A program made the position numbers and the translations under genes. A stretch of 64,000 nucleotides of DNA, from contig JBBDWK010000077.1 in the NCBI GenBank assembly GCA_040902885.1, positions 31,585 to 95,584 of the forward strand, in the 5' to 3' direction. Below, in pieces: positions 33,419-41,091 of the stretch; the stretch's first letter is position 1; the number at the start of each line of letters is the position of its first letter. Under the pieces are notes generated by a model, which was not told where the DNA came from, searched no databases, and saw only the letters and a program-made list of their open reading frames with translations. This DNA is from JBBDWK01 sp040902885. GTDB taxonomy: Bacteria > Acidobacteriota > Terriglobia > Bryobacterales > Bryobacteraceae.

Positions 33419-34768
33419 TTAACCTTCCGCCTGGGCCACCGCTGCTTCCACCTCATTCTGATACTGCCGCAATAACTCCGGCGTCGACGCTTCGAAGCGC
33501 AGTACGAGCACAGGTTGGGTATTGGAAGCCCGCACCAAGCCCCAGCCTTCCGGAAACAGCACGCGAACGCCGTCAACGTCCACAACGGGATATTTTTTTC
33601 GGAAGTGCCCGGTAACCTCGCGCACCACGTCGAACTTCTTTTCGTCGGAGCTATCCACGCGGATCTCGGGCGTGGTTACGGTTCTGGGCAGATCGGCGAG
33701 TTGCGCGGAGAGAGGCTTACCCGACTTGGCTACGATCTCCAGCAGGCGGCACGCGGCGTAAAGCGCGTCGTCGAAGCCGTAGTAGCGGTCTGCGAAGAAC
33801 ATATGGCCGCTCATCTCGCCGGCCAGCTCGGCGTGCTCCTCCTTCATCTTGGCCTTGATCAGCGAGTGCCCGGTCTTCCACATGATCCCCTTTCCGCCGC
33901 GCTTGGCAATGTCGTCGTACAACAATTGCGAGCACTTCACCTCGCCTATGAAGGTGGCGCCGGGCTTGCGCGAGAGAATTTCGCGGGCGTATATGATCAT
34001 GAGCTGATCGCCGAAGACGACCTCGCCGCGGTCGTCAACCGCGCCGATGCGGTCGCTGTCGCCGTCGAATGCGATGCCAAGCTCGCAAGCGTTCTCGCCC
34101 ACGGCATCGACCAGATGCTTCAGGTTCTTCGGAACTGTGGGATCGGGATGATGGTTCGGAAAGCGGCCGTCCATCTCAAAGAAGAGCTCGATGGGCTCGA
34201 CGTTCAGCTTCTCCAGTATCCGGTGCATCACCGGCCCGGCGGTGCCGTTGCCCGCGTCGAAAGCCGCCTTTACGCGGCGCTCGAAGCGGAACTGGGAAGA
34301 TATCTCGTCCACATACGCGGCGCTCACATCAACGCGCTTCTCCTGGCCGTCGCCAGTCAGGAAATCGCGATTCTCGATCATCCCGCGCAGTTGCTGAATC
34401 TGTTCTCCGTGAATCGTGGATGGGCCTGAAACCACTTTGAAACCGTTGTACTCGGACGGATTGTGGCTCCCCGTAATCATGACCGCGCCTTCCGCTTTCA
34501 GATGAAACACCGAGTAGTAGAGCAGCGGCGTGGGAACCACGCCAATATCCGTGACATGACAACCGCTCGCGAGCAGGCCGCGGACGAGAGCGTTCCGCAG
34601 GCGTTCCGAGCTGAGACGGCAGTCGCGTCCCAGGTTGATGTTCTTTCCGTTGTTGCGCCTTAGAAACGTTCCAATGGCGCGGCCGAGTTCTTCGACATCG
34701 GGATCGAGAAGCTCCGCGTCGGCAATGCCTCGGATGTCATACTCTCGGAAAATGGTCGGCTTCAGCAT
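33419..34768 (-). CDS. Phosphomannomutase/phosphoglucomutase
   Basis: A 449-residue alpha-D-phosphohexomutase (PMM/PGM) that interconverts hexose-6-phosphate and hexose-1-phosphate, feeding GDP-mannose or UDP-glucose synthesis. All four family loops are visible: the N-terminal FREYDIRGIADAELL; the active serine loop TGSHNPSEYNGFKV (phosphoserine); the metal loop GIAFDGDSDRIGAVD; the sugar loop GEMSGHMFF; and the phosphate-binding loop VRASNTQPVLVLRFEA near the C-terminus. This matches PMM/PGM of the Pseudomonas AlgC type. The gene is monocistronic here but lies close to the polysaccharide cluster it may supply. Normal length. Confidence 0.93.
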   Translation of the reverse strand: MLKPTIFREYDIRGIADAELLDPDVEELGRAIGTFLRRNNGKNINLGRDCRLSSERLRNALVRGLLASGCHVTDIGVVPTPLLYYSVFHLKAEGAVMITGSHNPSEYNGFKVVSGPSTIHGEQIQQLRGMIENRDFLTGDGQEKRVDVSAAYVDEISSQFRFERRVKAAFDAGNGTAGPVMHRILEKLNVEPIELFFEMDGRFPNHHPDPTVPKNLKHLVDAVGENACELGIAFDGDSDRIGAVDDRGEVVFGDQLMIIYAREILSRKPGATFIGEVKCSQLLYDDIAKRGGKGIMWKTGHSLIKAKMKEEHAELAGEMSGHMFFADRYYGFDDALYAACRLLEIVAKSGKPLSAQLADLPRTVTTPEIRVDSSDEKKFDVVREVTGHFRKKYPVVDVDGVRVLFPEGWGLVRASNTQPVLVLRFEASTPELLRQYQNEVEAAVAQAEG

Positions 34769-34836
34769 CTGTTCTGAAAGTATATAGCCCTGTCCGGCCT
34801 CTCCGACACCTCCCGGCGTTCTAGAATGGCAATAGG

Positions 34837-36429
34837 ATGGCGAAAGTTCCTTCCGCCGAACGCACGTTCACAACCATTAGCGGCGTCCCTGTCGAGCCCC
34901 TATACGGTCCCGAGGATATCGGGGACCTTGCGCTCCCGGAGCCGGGAGACTTTCCCTACACGCGTGGCATTCACCGCAGCATGTATCGCGGTAAGTTATG
35001 GACTATGCGGCAGTTCGCCGGCTTCGCGACGCCCGAGGAAACCAACCTCCGGTACCACTACCTGCTGGAGCAGGGCCAGAACGGCCTCTCGGTCGCCTTC
35101 GACCTTCCGACGCTGATGGGGTATGACGCCGATAGCCCTGTCGCGGAAGGAGAGGTCGGGAAATGCGGCGCGTCGATTTGTTCGCTACAAGACATGGAGA
35201 TTCTGCTGCGCGGAATTCCGCTGGGCGAGATCAGCATTTCCATGACGATCAACTCGCCGGCGGCCGTCATCTGGGCCATGTATCTGGCCGTCGCCGAACA
35301 GCAGGGCGTGGATTGGGCGCGCCTCTCGGGCACTTTGCAGAATGACATCCTCAAGGAATATATCGCGCAGAAGGAGTACATCTTCCCGCCGCGCCCATCG
35401 ATGCGGCTGGTGACCGATACCATCGAGTTTGGCGCGCGCCACACGCCGCGCTTCAATCCCATTTCCATCAGCGGCTATCACATTCGCGAAGCCGGCTCCA
35501 CAGCTGTGCAGGAACTGGCTTTCACTCTGCGCGACGGCATCGAGTACGTGGAATGGGCGCTCGAACGCGGCCTTGGCGTGGATGAGTTCGCTCCCAGGCT
35601 TAGCTTCTTCTTCAACGCTCATAACGACTTCTTCGAGGAGATTGCCAAGTACCGGGCTTCCCGCGCGCTCTGGGCGACGATCATGCGCGACCGCTTTGGC
35701 GCGCAGGAGGAGCGAAGCTGGAAGCTGCGCTTCCACGCGCAGACCGCCGGGTGTTCGCTCACCTGGCAGCAGCCTTTCAACAACGTGGTCCGTACCACGC
35801 TGCAAGCGCTTGCCGCGGTGCTGGGCGGATGCCAGTCTCTGCATACCAACTCGCTCGACGAGGCGTACGCGCTTCCCAGCGAGCATGCAGTGACCCTCGC
35901 CCTGCGCACGCAGCAGGTGATCGCGCATGAGAGCGGGTTGGCGGCCGTCGCCGATCCTCTCGGCGGAAGCTACTTTCTGGAGCGGCTCACGCTCGACACC
36001 GAAGCCGCCGCCCGCGACTACATCCGGCGTATCGACGAGATGGGCGGCATGATTGCGGCCATCGAAAACGGCTTCCCACAGCGCGAGATTGCGGACGCGA
36101 GCTATACGTATCAGCGCGCGGTCGAGTCCGGCGAGAAGATTATCGTGGGCGTGAACGGGTTCGCTTCCGAAGAACACGAGCGGATTGACATTCTTCAGAT
36201 TGACCGCTCCGCGCACGATCTTCAGGTGGAAAAGCTGAGGCGGCTGCGCGAGAGCCGCAACAACTCTCGGGTGAACGCGGCGCTGCATGCGCTGCGGCGC
36301 GCGGCGGAGGGGAGAGATAACACGATGCCGTTTTTGTTGGACGCGGTCCGGGCCTACGCCACGCTGGGCGAGATCTGCGACGCGCTGCGCGATGTGTTCG
36401 GCTCGCATCGGGAGGCGGCGCTGGTTTGA
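34837..36429 (+). CDS. icmA: B12-dependent acyl-CoA mutase large subunit, isobutyryl-CoA mutase type
   Basis: A 530-residue TIM-barrel subunit without the B12-binding domain. It has the family core (YTRGIHRSMYRGKLWTMRQF, then QGLSVAFDLPT-like NGLSVAFDLPTLMG, and SGYHIREAGSTAVQELAFTL). Two residues separate isobutyryl- from methylmalonyl-CoA mutases: here Phe60 (Tyr89 in methylmalonyl mutase) and Gln178 (Arg207). Their spacing of 118 equals Phe80/Gln198 of Streptomyces IcmA, and His46/Lys53 also follow the Icm pattern. It should therefore convert isobutyryl-CoA and n-butyryl-CoA. The gene overlaps the small-subunit gene by four bases. The alternative is another acyl-CoA mutase such as the 2-hydroxyisobutyryl type, but that has Ile at position 89. 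Confidence 0.85.
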   Translation: MAKVPSAERTFTTISGVPVEPLYGPEDIGDLALPEPGDFPYTRGIHRSMYRGKLWTMRQFAGFATPEETNLRYHYLLEQGQNGLSVAFDLPTLMGYDADSPVAEGEVGKCGASICSLQDMEILLRGIPLGEISISMTINSPAAVIWAMYLAVAEQQGVDWARLSGTLQNDILKEYIAQKEYIFPPRPSMRLVTDTIEFGARHTPRFNPISISGYHIREAGSTAVQELAFTLRDGIEYVEWALERGLGVDEFAPRLSFFFNAHNDFFEEIAKYRASRALWATIMRDRFGAQEERSWKLRFHAQTAGCSLTWQQPFNNVVRTTLQALAAVLGGCQSLHTNSLDEAYALPSEHAVTLALRTQQVIAHESGLAAVADPLGGSYFLERLTLDTEAAARDYIRRIDEMGGMIAAIENGFPQREIADASYTYQRAVESGEKIIVGVNGFASEEHERIDILQIDRSAHDLQVEKLRRLRESRNNSRVNAALHALRRAAEGRDNTMPFLLDAVRAYATLGEICDALRDVFGSHREAALV

Positions 36430-36830
36430 GCTCTCAACCGATTCGGGTGCTGGTAGCCAAGCCGGGCCTGGATGGCCACGACCGGGGCGCGAAAGTGATC
36501 GCCCGGGCTTTGCGCGACGCGGGAATGGAGGTCATCTATACGGGCCTGCGGCAGACGCCTGAGATGATCGTGAACGCGGCCCTCCAGGAGGACGTGCAGG
36601 TGATCGGTCTTTCCATTCTCTCGGGGGCGCACAACGCGATCGTGCCGCGCGTAATGGAGCTGCTGCGCGAGAAGGACATGACCGACGTAAGAGTGATTGT
36701 GGGCGGAACGATTCCGGACCAGGACGCGGAGTCGATGAAACGCGACGGCGTAGCCGCGGTCTTCCAGCCGGGAGCTTCGCTGGACGGCATTGTCCAATTC
36801 ATTCGCGCGGGAGTTGGGGCAAAGTCTTAG
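36426..36830 (+). CDS. icmB: Acyl-CoA mutase small (B12-binding) subunit
   Basis: A 134-residue cobalamin-binding Rossmann domain. The base-off/His-on motif is complete: the DGHDRG box (residues 16-21) contributes the lower axial His, followed by GLSILSGAHNAIVPRVMELL (the SxL loop) and VGGTIPDQD (the GG loop). The start is a TTG overlapping the large-subunit stop (TTGA), so the two subunits are made together. Separate small subunits of 130-140 residues are typical of isobutyryl-CoA and 2-hydroxyisobutyryl-CoA mutases. The gene ends the operon; no MeaB-type GTPase follows. Confidence 0.88.
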   Translation: MSSQPIRVLVAKPGLDGHDRGAKVIARALRDAGMEVIYTGLRQTPEMIVNAALQEDVQVIGLSILSGAHNAIVPRVMELLREKDMTDVRVIVGGTIPDQDAESMKRDGVAAVFQPGASLDGIVQFIRAGVGAKS

Positions 36831-36883
36831 CAATTCCGACGTCATGTCAGATGCGGCCGACATGATCCTGCCAGAAGCTGTCC

Positions 36884-37933
36884 TTAGCGATTCGTGCTTC
36901 TTGCCCGCGAATACACCGGCTCGGATTCTCCCGAGTACGGTTTGCTGACCGGCTGATAACTGAACCAGGAGGCGATATACGCGTCGTCCACGCGCTGCCG
37001 GATCTGGATCTTATGCCGCTTCTCAATTACCCGCTTCCAGTTTCGCGCCAGATACAGGAAAGCTTTGAGCGAACTGTGCTCGCGGAATAGGCAGCATCCG
37101 ACAACCACCACGTCCCGCAGCGTAATCCAGAACCAGTTGCGGCGGTATAGATCGCCGCTGATGTTCTTCATCCGCATCAGGAAGCGATTCTTGACCGAGT
37201 GCATGTTGATCTCCGGCGGCAGCGCGCGCCGGTTCCCGGGAAGCACGTTGCGGACGTGGTAGCCGCGGGCGTACGGAGCGTAGATGCAGCGCCAGCCGTA
37301 AAGTTGCGCCCTCCAGGCGACATCGGCGTCTTCCCGATACACAAAGAAGTCCGAATCGAAGAACTCTCCGTCCAGCGCCACATCCTCGATCATCTCCCGC
37401 CGGTACAGCGCGGCGGCGGCGGTTGCGCCGAAGACGTACTCGTAGCGAAGATAATGCCCGTTGTCCACTTCCTGGCTCCCCCGATCCAGGTGACGGAGCA
37501 TGGGATTGAAATAAATTCCAGTCGAATCCACCAGCGGCTTTTCGGGGAACTCGAAACGCGCTGTCATGGCCAGCAGCTTTCCGCAGACCGAGCCGCACCG
37601 GGGATCCAGATTGCCGGCGTCCACCAGTGCCTGAATGAAATTCGGAAGCAGCAGGACGTCGGGGTTGACTGTAAGCACCCACTTCCCGGTGGATAATGCA
37701 ATTGCCTGATTTTGTGCCGCCGCAAATCCTATGTTTTCCGAGTTATAGACGATCCGGCACCGGTCTTCGAACTGTTCCAGGAGGTCGTTGGTTCCGTCCG
37801 TGGAGCAGTTATCGACGACGATGATTTCCTTGCTGATATACTTCTGATCCAGCACCGATTCCAGGCATCTCTTGATGAAGCGGCCGCTGTTATAGGTGAC
37901 GATGGTGATGGAGACGAGGTCGCGTTCGGCCAT
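36884..37933 (-). CDS. Family 2 glycosyltransferase (rhamnosyltransferase-like)
   Basis: A 349-residue GT2. Seen are VSITIVTYNSGRFIKRCLESVL, EIIVVDNCSTDGTNDLLEQF, the donor site LTVNPDVLLLPN (Asp of DxD variant NPD), and a WbbL-like middle (FVYREDADVAWRAQLYGWRC) with the catalytic-base Asp and the ligand pattern of rhamnosyltransferases. A C-terminal hydrophobic pair (FWITLRDVVVVGCCLF) probably anchors it to the membrane. It is the last gene of a minus-strand run of four glycosyltransferases; the gap to the preceding gene is only 12 bp. Confidence 0.87.
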   Translation of the reverse strand: MAERDLVSITIVTYNSGRFIKRCLESVLDQKYISKEIIVVDNCSTDGTNDLLEQFEDRCRIVYNSENIGFAAAQNQAIALSTGKWVLTVNPDVLLLPNFIQALVDAGNLDPRCGSVCGKLLAMTARFEFPEKPLVDSTGIYFNPMLRHLDRGSQEVDNGHYLRYEYVFGATAAAALYRREMIEDVALDGEFFDSDFFVYREDADVAWRAQLYGWRCIYAPYARGYHVRNVLPGNRRALPPEINMHSVKNRFLMRMKNISGDLYRRNWFWITLRDVVVVGCCLFREHSSLKAFLYLARNWKRVIEKRHKIQIRQRVDDAYIASWFSYQPVSKPYSGESEPVYSRARSTNR

Positions 37934-37945
37934 GAAATTGAGTCA

Positions 37946-38863
37946 CTACCTGCCAGCTCTGCCGCCAAAAATCAAATAAACGGCCGCCAGCCGCAGTACT
38001 TTCCCACAGACTGCAATAGGCTTGAGACTTCCCGTGGACAATTCGATAAGCGTCCTTGAAAGCGAGCCGAGGATCACTGCCAAGCTCACCATTCGCAAAG
38101 GCCCCGTTCGGAAGTGCTTGGCAGCGTATCTTAGAAAATTACCATACCAATAAAGCTGTCGGTACTCCAGCGAAATCTTTCCAACTGAGTGTGCGCCAGT
38201 GTGTTTTGCCACTGCCGCCGGCTCATAGCGGATCTTATAGCCAAGTGCGTTAGCCCGCTTACAGAAGTCTACTTCTTCGAACCACACGGGATAGAATTGC
38301 TCGTCGAAACCCCCAAGCCGATCCCATACCGCGCGGCGTATCATCAGAAATGCGCCAGCCGGCTGCTCCACCTCACCTGGCTCTGAAACAATGTGCCCTA
38401 TGCAACGGTAGTTCCAATTCACGGGATTGCGCGGCCAGAGCCGATTCAGAAGCAGGGCTTCAAAAGCCAGGGCTGCTGGCGTGGGGAACCGGCGGACCTG
38501 AAAGCCGACCTGAGGATTGCTCTGCCCGTCCACCAGCATGCCTCCCGCGGCGGCGACGTTCTCGCGGCCGCATGCCTCCCGAAGAGCTTCGATGCCGGTG
38601 GCGATGACGGCGTCGGGATTCAGCAAAAGCACGTATTCCGTGGCCAATTCGCGAATTCCCCGATTCACCGCGGCGGCGAATCCCAGGTTGGCGGCATTGG
38701 CGATGCAGCGGGCATTCCGGCTCCGGACGACCTCAAGAGTTTTGTCTGACGAGGCGTTGTCCACCACCAGAACCGACGCCCCGGTGCGCATCGCCGCATC
38801 CAGACACGAACCGATCTCGGTCTCCGAATTATGCGTGACTACGAGGATGCCCACATCCGTCAT
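37946..38863 (-). CDS. Family 2 glycosyltransferase
   Basis: A 305-residue GT2 with VGILVVTHNSETEIGSCLDA, SVLVVDNASSDKTLEVVRS, LNPDAVIATGIEAL and WFEEVDFCKRANALGYKI, the same plan as WbbL-type rhamnosyltransferases. A membrane-associating stretch is present at the end (LRMVSLAVILGSLSRTLIEL). It overlaps the upstream GT2 gene by four bases (ATGA), so the two are translationally coupled. Donor and acceptor sugars cannot be deduced; the run of three related transferases suggests stepwise addition of the same or similar sugars to one glycan. Confidence 0.87.
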   Translation of the reverse strand: MTDVGILVVTHNSETEIGSCLDAAMRTGASVLVVDNASSDKTLEVVRSRNARCIANAANLGFAAAVNRGIRELATEYVLLLNPDAVIATGIEALREACGRENVAAAGGMLVDGQSNPQVGFQVRRFPTPAALAFEALLLNRLWPRNPVNWNYRCIGHIVSEPGEVEQPAGAFLMIRRAVWDRLGGFDEQFYPVWFEEVDFCKRANALGYKIRYEPAAVAKHTGAHSVGKISLEYRQLYWYGNFLRYAAKHFRTGPLRMVSLAVILGSLSRTLIELSTGSLKPIAVCGKVLRLAAVYLIFGGRAGR

Positions 38864-39864
38864 GTGTCAATACGCCTCACAGATGTGAGTAGAAAATACA
38901 TACGCCAATAGAAATCGAACCCGGTCCGGCGCTGTATCTCCCAAATTTCGCGGTCGCCCCGGTCGAGAATATCGAGTATGGCGCGGGGGTGCGTCTTTGC
39001 GTGAGCGCGGACGCGGCGGAAGTCGCGGAACGCAGAGGCCAACCCTCGGAGGTAGGCCATTCCCACGCGGTGACGAAGAGCCACCAAGCCCCAGAGGCCC
39101 TGGGCGACCAGAACCGACCATACATACCGGATGGGCAGCGGCGAGGGGTAATGCCCGGCCACCAGCAGCACCTGGTTGCGAGCCATGCGCCGGACGACTT
39201 CAGGGTGCCAGCGGCCCAGCGTCGCGCTGCCGGCGTGCCAGGCTACGGCCTCGGGGACGTAGAGGCCGGCGAAACCCTGGCTTGCGCACCGCAACCCGAA
39301 CTCGACGTCCTCCAGATACGACCCCAGGCTTTCGTTCAACAGCCCCACACGATCAAACAGCTCGCGGCGAAAGAGCGCGGCGGTCATGGGCGCGAAGGAA
39401 ACGATCTTGGGCTGGGAGAACTCCGGGCCGTCCGGTCTTCCGTGGCCCACGCGCCAGGCGCATCCGCCGCGGCAGAGTGCGTCCCAGGTGCCGTCGATCC
39501 GGTCCCGCCTTCCGGCATCCAGAACTTTGCCCACCGCCAGCCAAACATCCGGCGAGCGCAGCGCTGCCCCGAGTCCCTCCAGCCAGCCTTCCGAGGGTTC
39601 CACGTCATTGTTCAGAATTGCCAGCCAGTCCGTCCCGCATGCTTCGATGCCCCGGTTCACGGCATAGGCGAAGCCCGCGTTCCGGCCAAGGCGGATCACG
39701 CGAGCGCCCAGACCTTCGGCCGCTTCGGCAGCGCCGTCGGTAGAGCCGTTATCCACGACCAGAATCTCCGCCGCCGGAAGGCTCTGCCGGCGCAGGCGGG
39801 CGAAGAGCGGGGGAAGCAGATCGCGCCGGTTCCACACCGGCACCACAACTGTCACCTCGCTCAT
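38860..39864 (-). CDS. Family 2 glycosyltransferase
   Basis: A 334-residue GT2: TVVVPVWNRRDLLPPLFARL, EILVVDNGSTDGAAEAAEG, the donor-site NNDVEPSEGWL, and the EDVEFGLRCASQGFAGLYVP region carrying the catalytic base. The C-terminal third contains a hydrophobic segment (RYVWSVLVAQGLWGLVAL) that is likely membrane associated. It overlaps both neighbours by four bases (stop-start ATGA), so it is the middle member of a coupled set. No close functional analogue can be named from sequence. Confidence 0.87.
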   Translation of the reverse strand: MSEVTVVVPVWNRRDLLPPLFARLRRQSLPAAEILVVDNGSTDGAAEAAEGLGARVIRLGRNAGFAYAVNRGIEACGTDWLAILNNDVEPSEGWLEGLGAALRSPDVWLAVGKVLDAGRRDRIDGTWDALCRGGCAWRVGHGRPDGPEFSQPKIVSFAPMTAALFRRELFDRVGLLNESLGSYLEDVEFGLRCASQGFAGLYVPEAVAWHAGSATLGRWHPEVVRRMARNQVLLVAGHYPSPLPIRYVWSVLVAQGLWGLVALRHRVGMAYLRGLASAFRDFRRVRAHAKTHPRAILDILDRGDREIWEIQRRTGFDFYWRMYFLLTSVRRIDT

Positions 39865-40547
39865 CGGTTGCGTTTACCCGCGAACCGCTTCCCCACCAGG
39901 AACAGGAGATTCTGAATTCCATCGCGCCATGGGTTGAGCTTGATTTCTCCCAAACGCGAGGAGTACATGATGGAGATCTCGCCAAACCGGACGCGGCGGT
40001 TCTTGAGCGCCTCGATTTTAATCTCCTCGGAGAACGCCATGCCGTCCGACTCCAGGGACATTTCCTTGAGTATGGCGCGGCGGAAGACCCACATGCCGGA
40101 CTGCGAGTCGCGAACCCACCGGAAGAAGAGCACGGACATTACGAGCGAAAGCACCAGGTTGCCGAATTTGTGCTTCAGACTCATGGAATGGCGATCGCGG
40201 ACCGGGAAGCGCGAGGCATTCAGAAAGTCCACCTCAAGATGCAGAAAGGCTTCCAGCAGATAGGAGATCCCGTCAACGGGGTAACTGTGGTCGCCGTCCA
40301 GGGTCACGATCAGGTCGCCGGTCGCGTGGGCGAAGCCGCGCTTGTAACTGCGCCCGTAACCGCGTACTTCTTCGCGAATAACGGTCGCACCCAGCGAGCG
40401 GGCGACGTCGCTGGTCCGGTCCGTGGAGTTGTTATCGACCACAATCACCTCATCCACAAACTCGGGCATACGCGTGAGCACTTGCCCAATGCCCTGCTCT
40501 TCATTCAGGCACGGAATGATTATCGTGATGCTGTGGCCTTTATACAT
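39861..40547 (-). CDS. Polyprenyl-phosphate sugar synthase-like GT2 (DPM1 type)
   Basis: A 228-residue GT2 of the dolichyl-phosphate mannose/glucose synthase class: SITIIIPCLNEEQGIGQVLT, EVIVVDNNSTDRTSDVARSL, DLIVTLDGDHSYPVDGISYL (the DxD motif is intact) and the VRDSQSGMWVFRRAIL segment with the QxxRW-like region. These enzymes transfer a sugar from a nucleotide to polyprenyl phosphate, making donors for membrane glycosyltransferases such as the GT39-like enzyme at 46.1 kb. It is the first gene of the four-gene run. Confidence 0.85.
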   Translation of the reverse strand: MYKGHSITIIIPCLNEEQGIGQVLTRMPEFVDEVIVVDNNSTDRTSDVARSLGATVIREEVRGYGRSYKRGFAHATGDLIVTLDGDHSYPVDGISYLLEAFLHLEVDFLNASRFPVRDRHSMSLKHKFGNLVLSLVMSVLFFRWVRDSQSGMWVFRRAILKEMSLESDGMAFSEEIKIEALKNRRVRFGEISIMYSSRLGEIKLNPWRDGIQNLLFLVGKRFAGKRNR

Positions 40548-40581
40548 AAGGGCGGGGCGCCGGGAGCGCTATCATAGGAAT

Positions 40582-41091
40582 GTGAATCGCATCCTTCTTC
40601 TTCCGTTGCTTGCGGCGGCTTTGGCTCCCGTGCGGGCGGCCTCGCTTCCGGAAATCCAGAGCGTGTACGTGTTGACGATGGCCAACGGCTTCGACCAGTA
40701 CCTGGTGAACCGGTTGACCTCCACGGGAACGTTCCAGGTTGTCGCCGATCCCAAACGCGCGCAGGCCGTGTTCACCGATCGTCTCGGCGAGGCCTTCGAG
40801 CAAAAGCTGGATGAATTATATCCGCCGCCCCCGCCTCCCGAGCCGCCGAAGCCGTCCAAGAAAGAGGGCGAAGAGGAAGAGGAGGAGAAAACCGCTGAAC
40901 CGAAGGAGTCCAAATTCGTCCGCCTCTCAACCTTCGGCCGGGGCAAAGGAACGTTCTTCCTGGTGGACGTGCAGTCGCGGCAGGTTCTGTGGTCTACATA
41001 TGCCAAACCCAAAGACAACACGCCGGCACGGTTGGACAAGAACGCCGATCTCGTGGTGAACCGTCTCCTCAAGAGCCTGAGCCCGAAATAG
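40582..41091 (+). CDS. Secreted hypothetical protein with Pro-rich and acidic linker
   Basis: A 169-residue exported protein from GTG 40582. Residues 1-20 are the signal (NRILLLPLLAAALAPVRAA). The N-domain reads SVYVLTMANGFDQYLVNRL and GTFQVVADPKRAQAVFTDRLG, a pattern seen in putative secreted acidobacterial proteins that bind a partner. A linker of Pro repeats is followed by a Lys/Glu block (KEGEEEEEE). A final strand region has GTFFLVDVQSRQVLWSTYAK. It lies inside the polysaccharide cluster but on the opposite strand, divergent from the DPM1-type gene, and its 3' end overlaps the GT2-GT4 gene by 23 bp. The first Met of longer frames (40423) has no signal and is rejected. Confidence 0.75.
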   Translation: MNRILLLPLLAAALAPVRAASLPEIQSVYVLTMANGFDQYLVNRLTSTGTFQVVADPKRAQAVFTDRLGEAFEQKLDELYPPPPPPEPPKPSKKEGEEEEEEKTAEPKESKFVRLSTFGRGKGTFFLVDVQSRQVLWSTYAKPKDNTPARLDKNADLVVNRLLKSLSPK

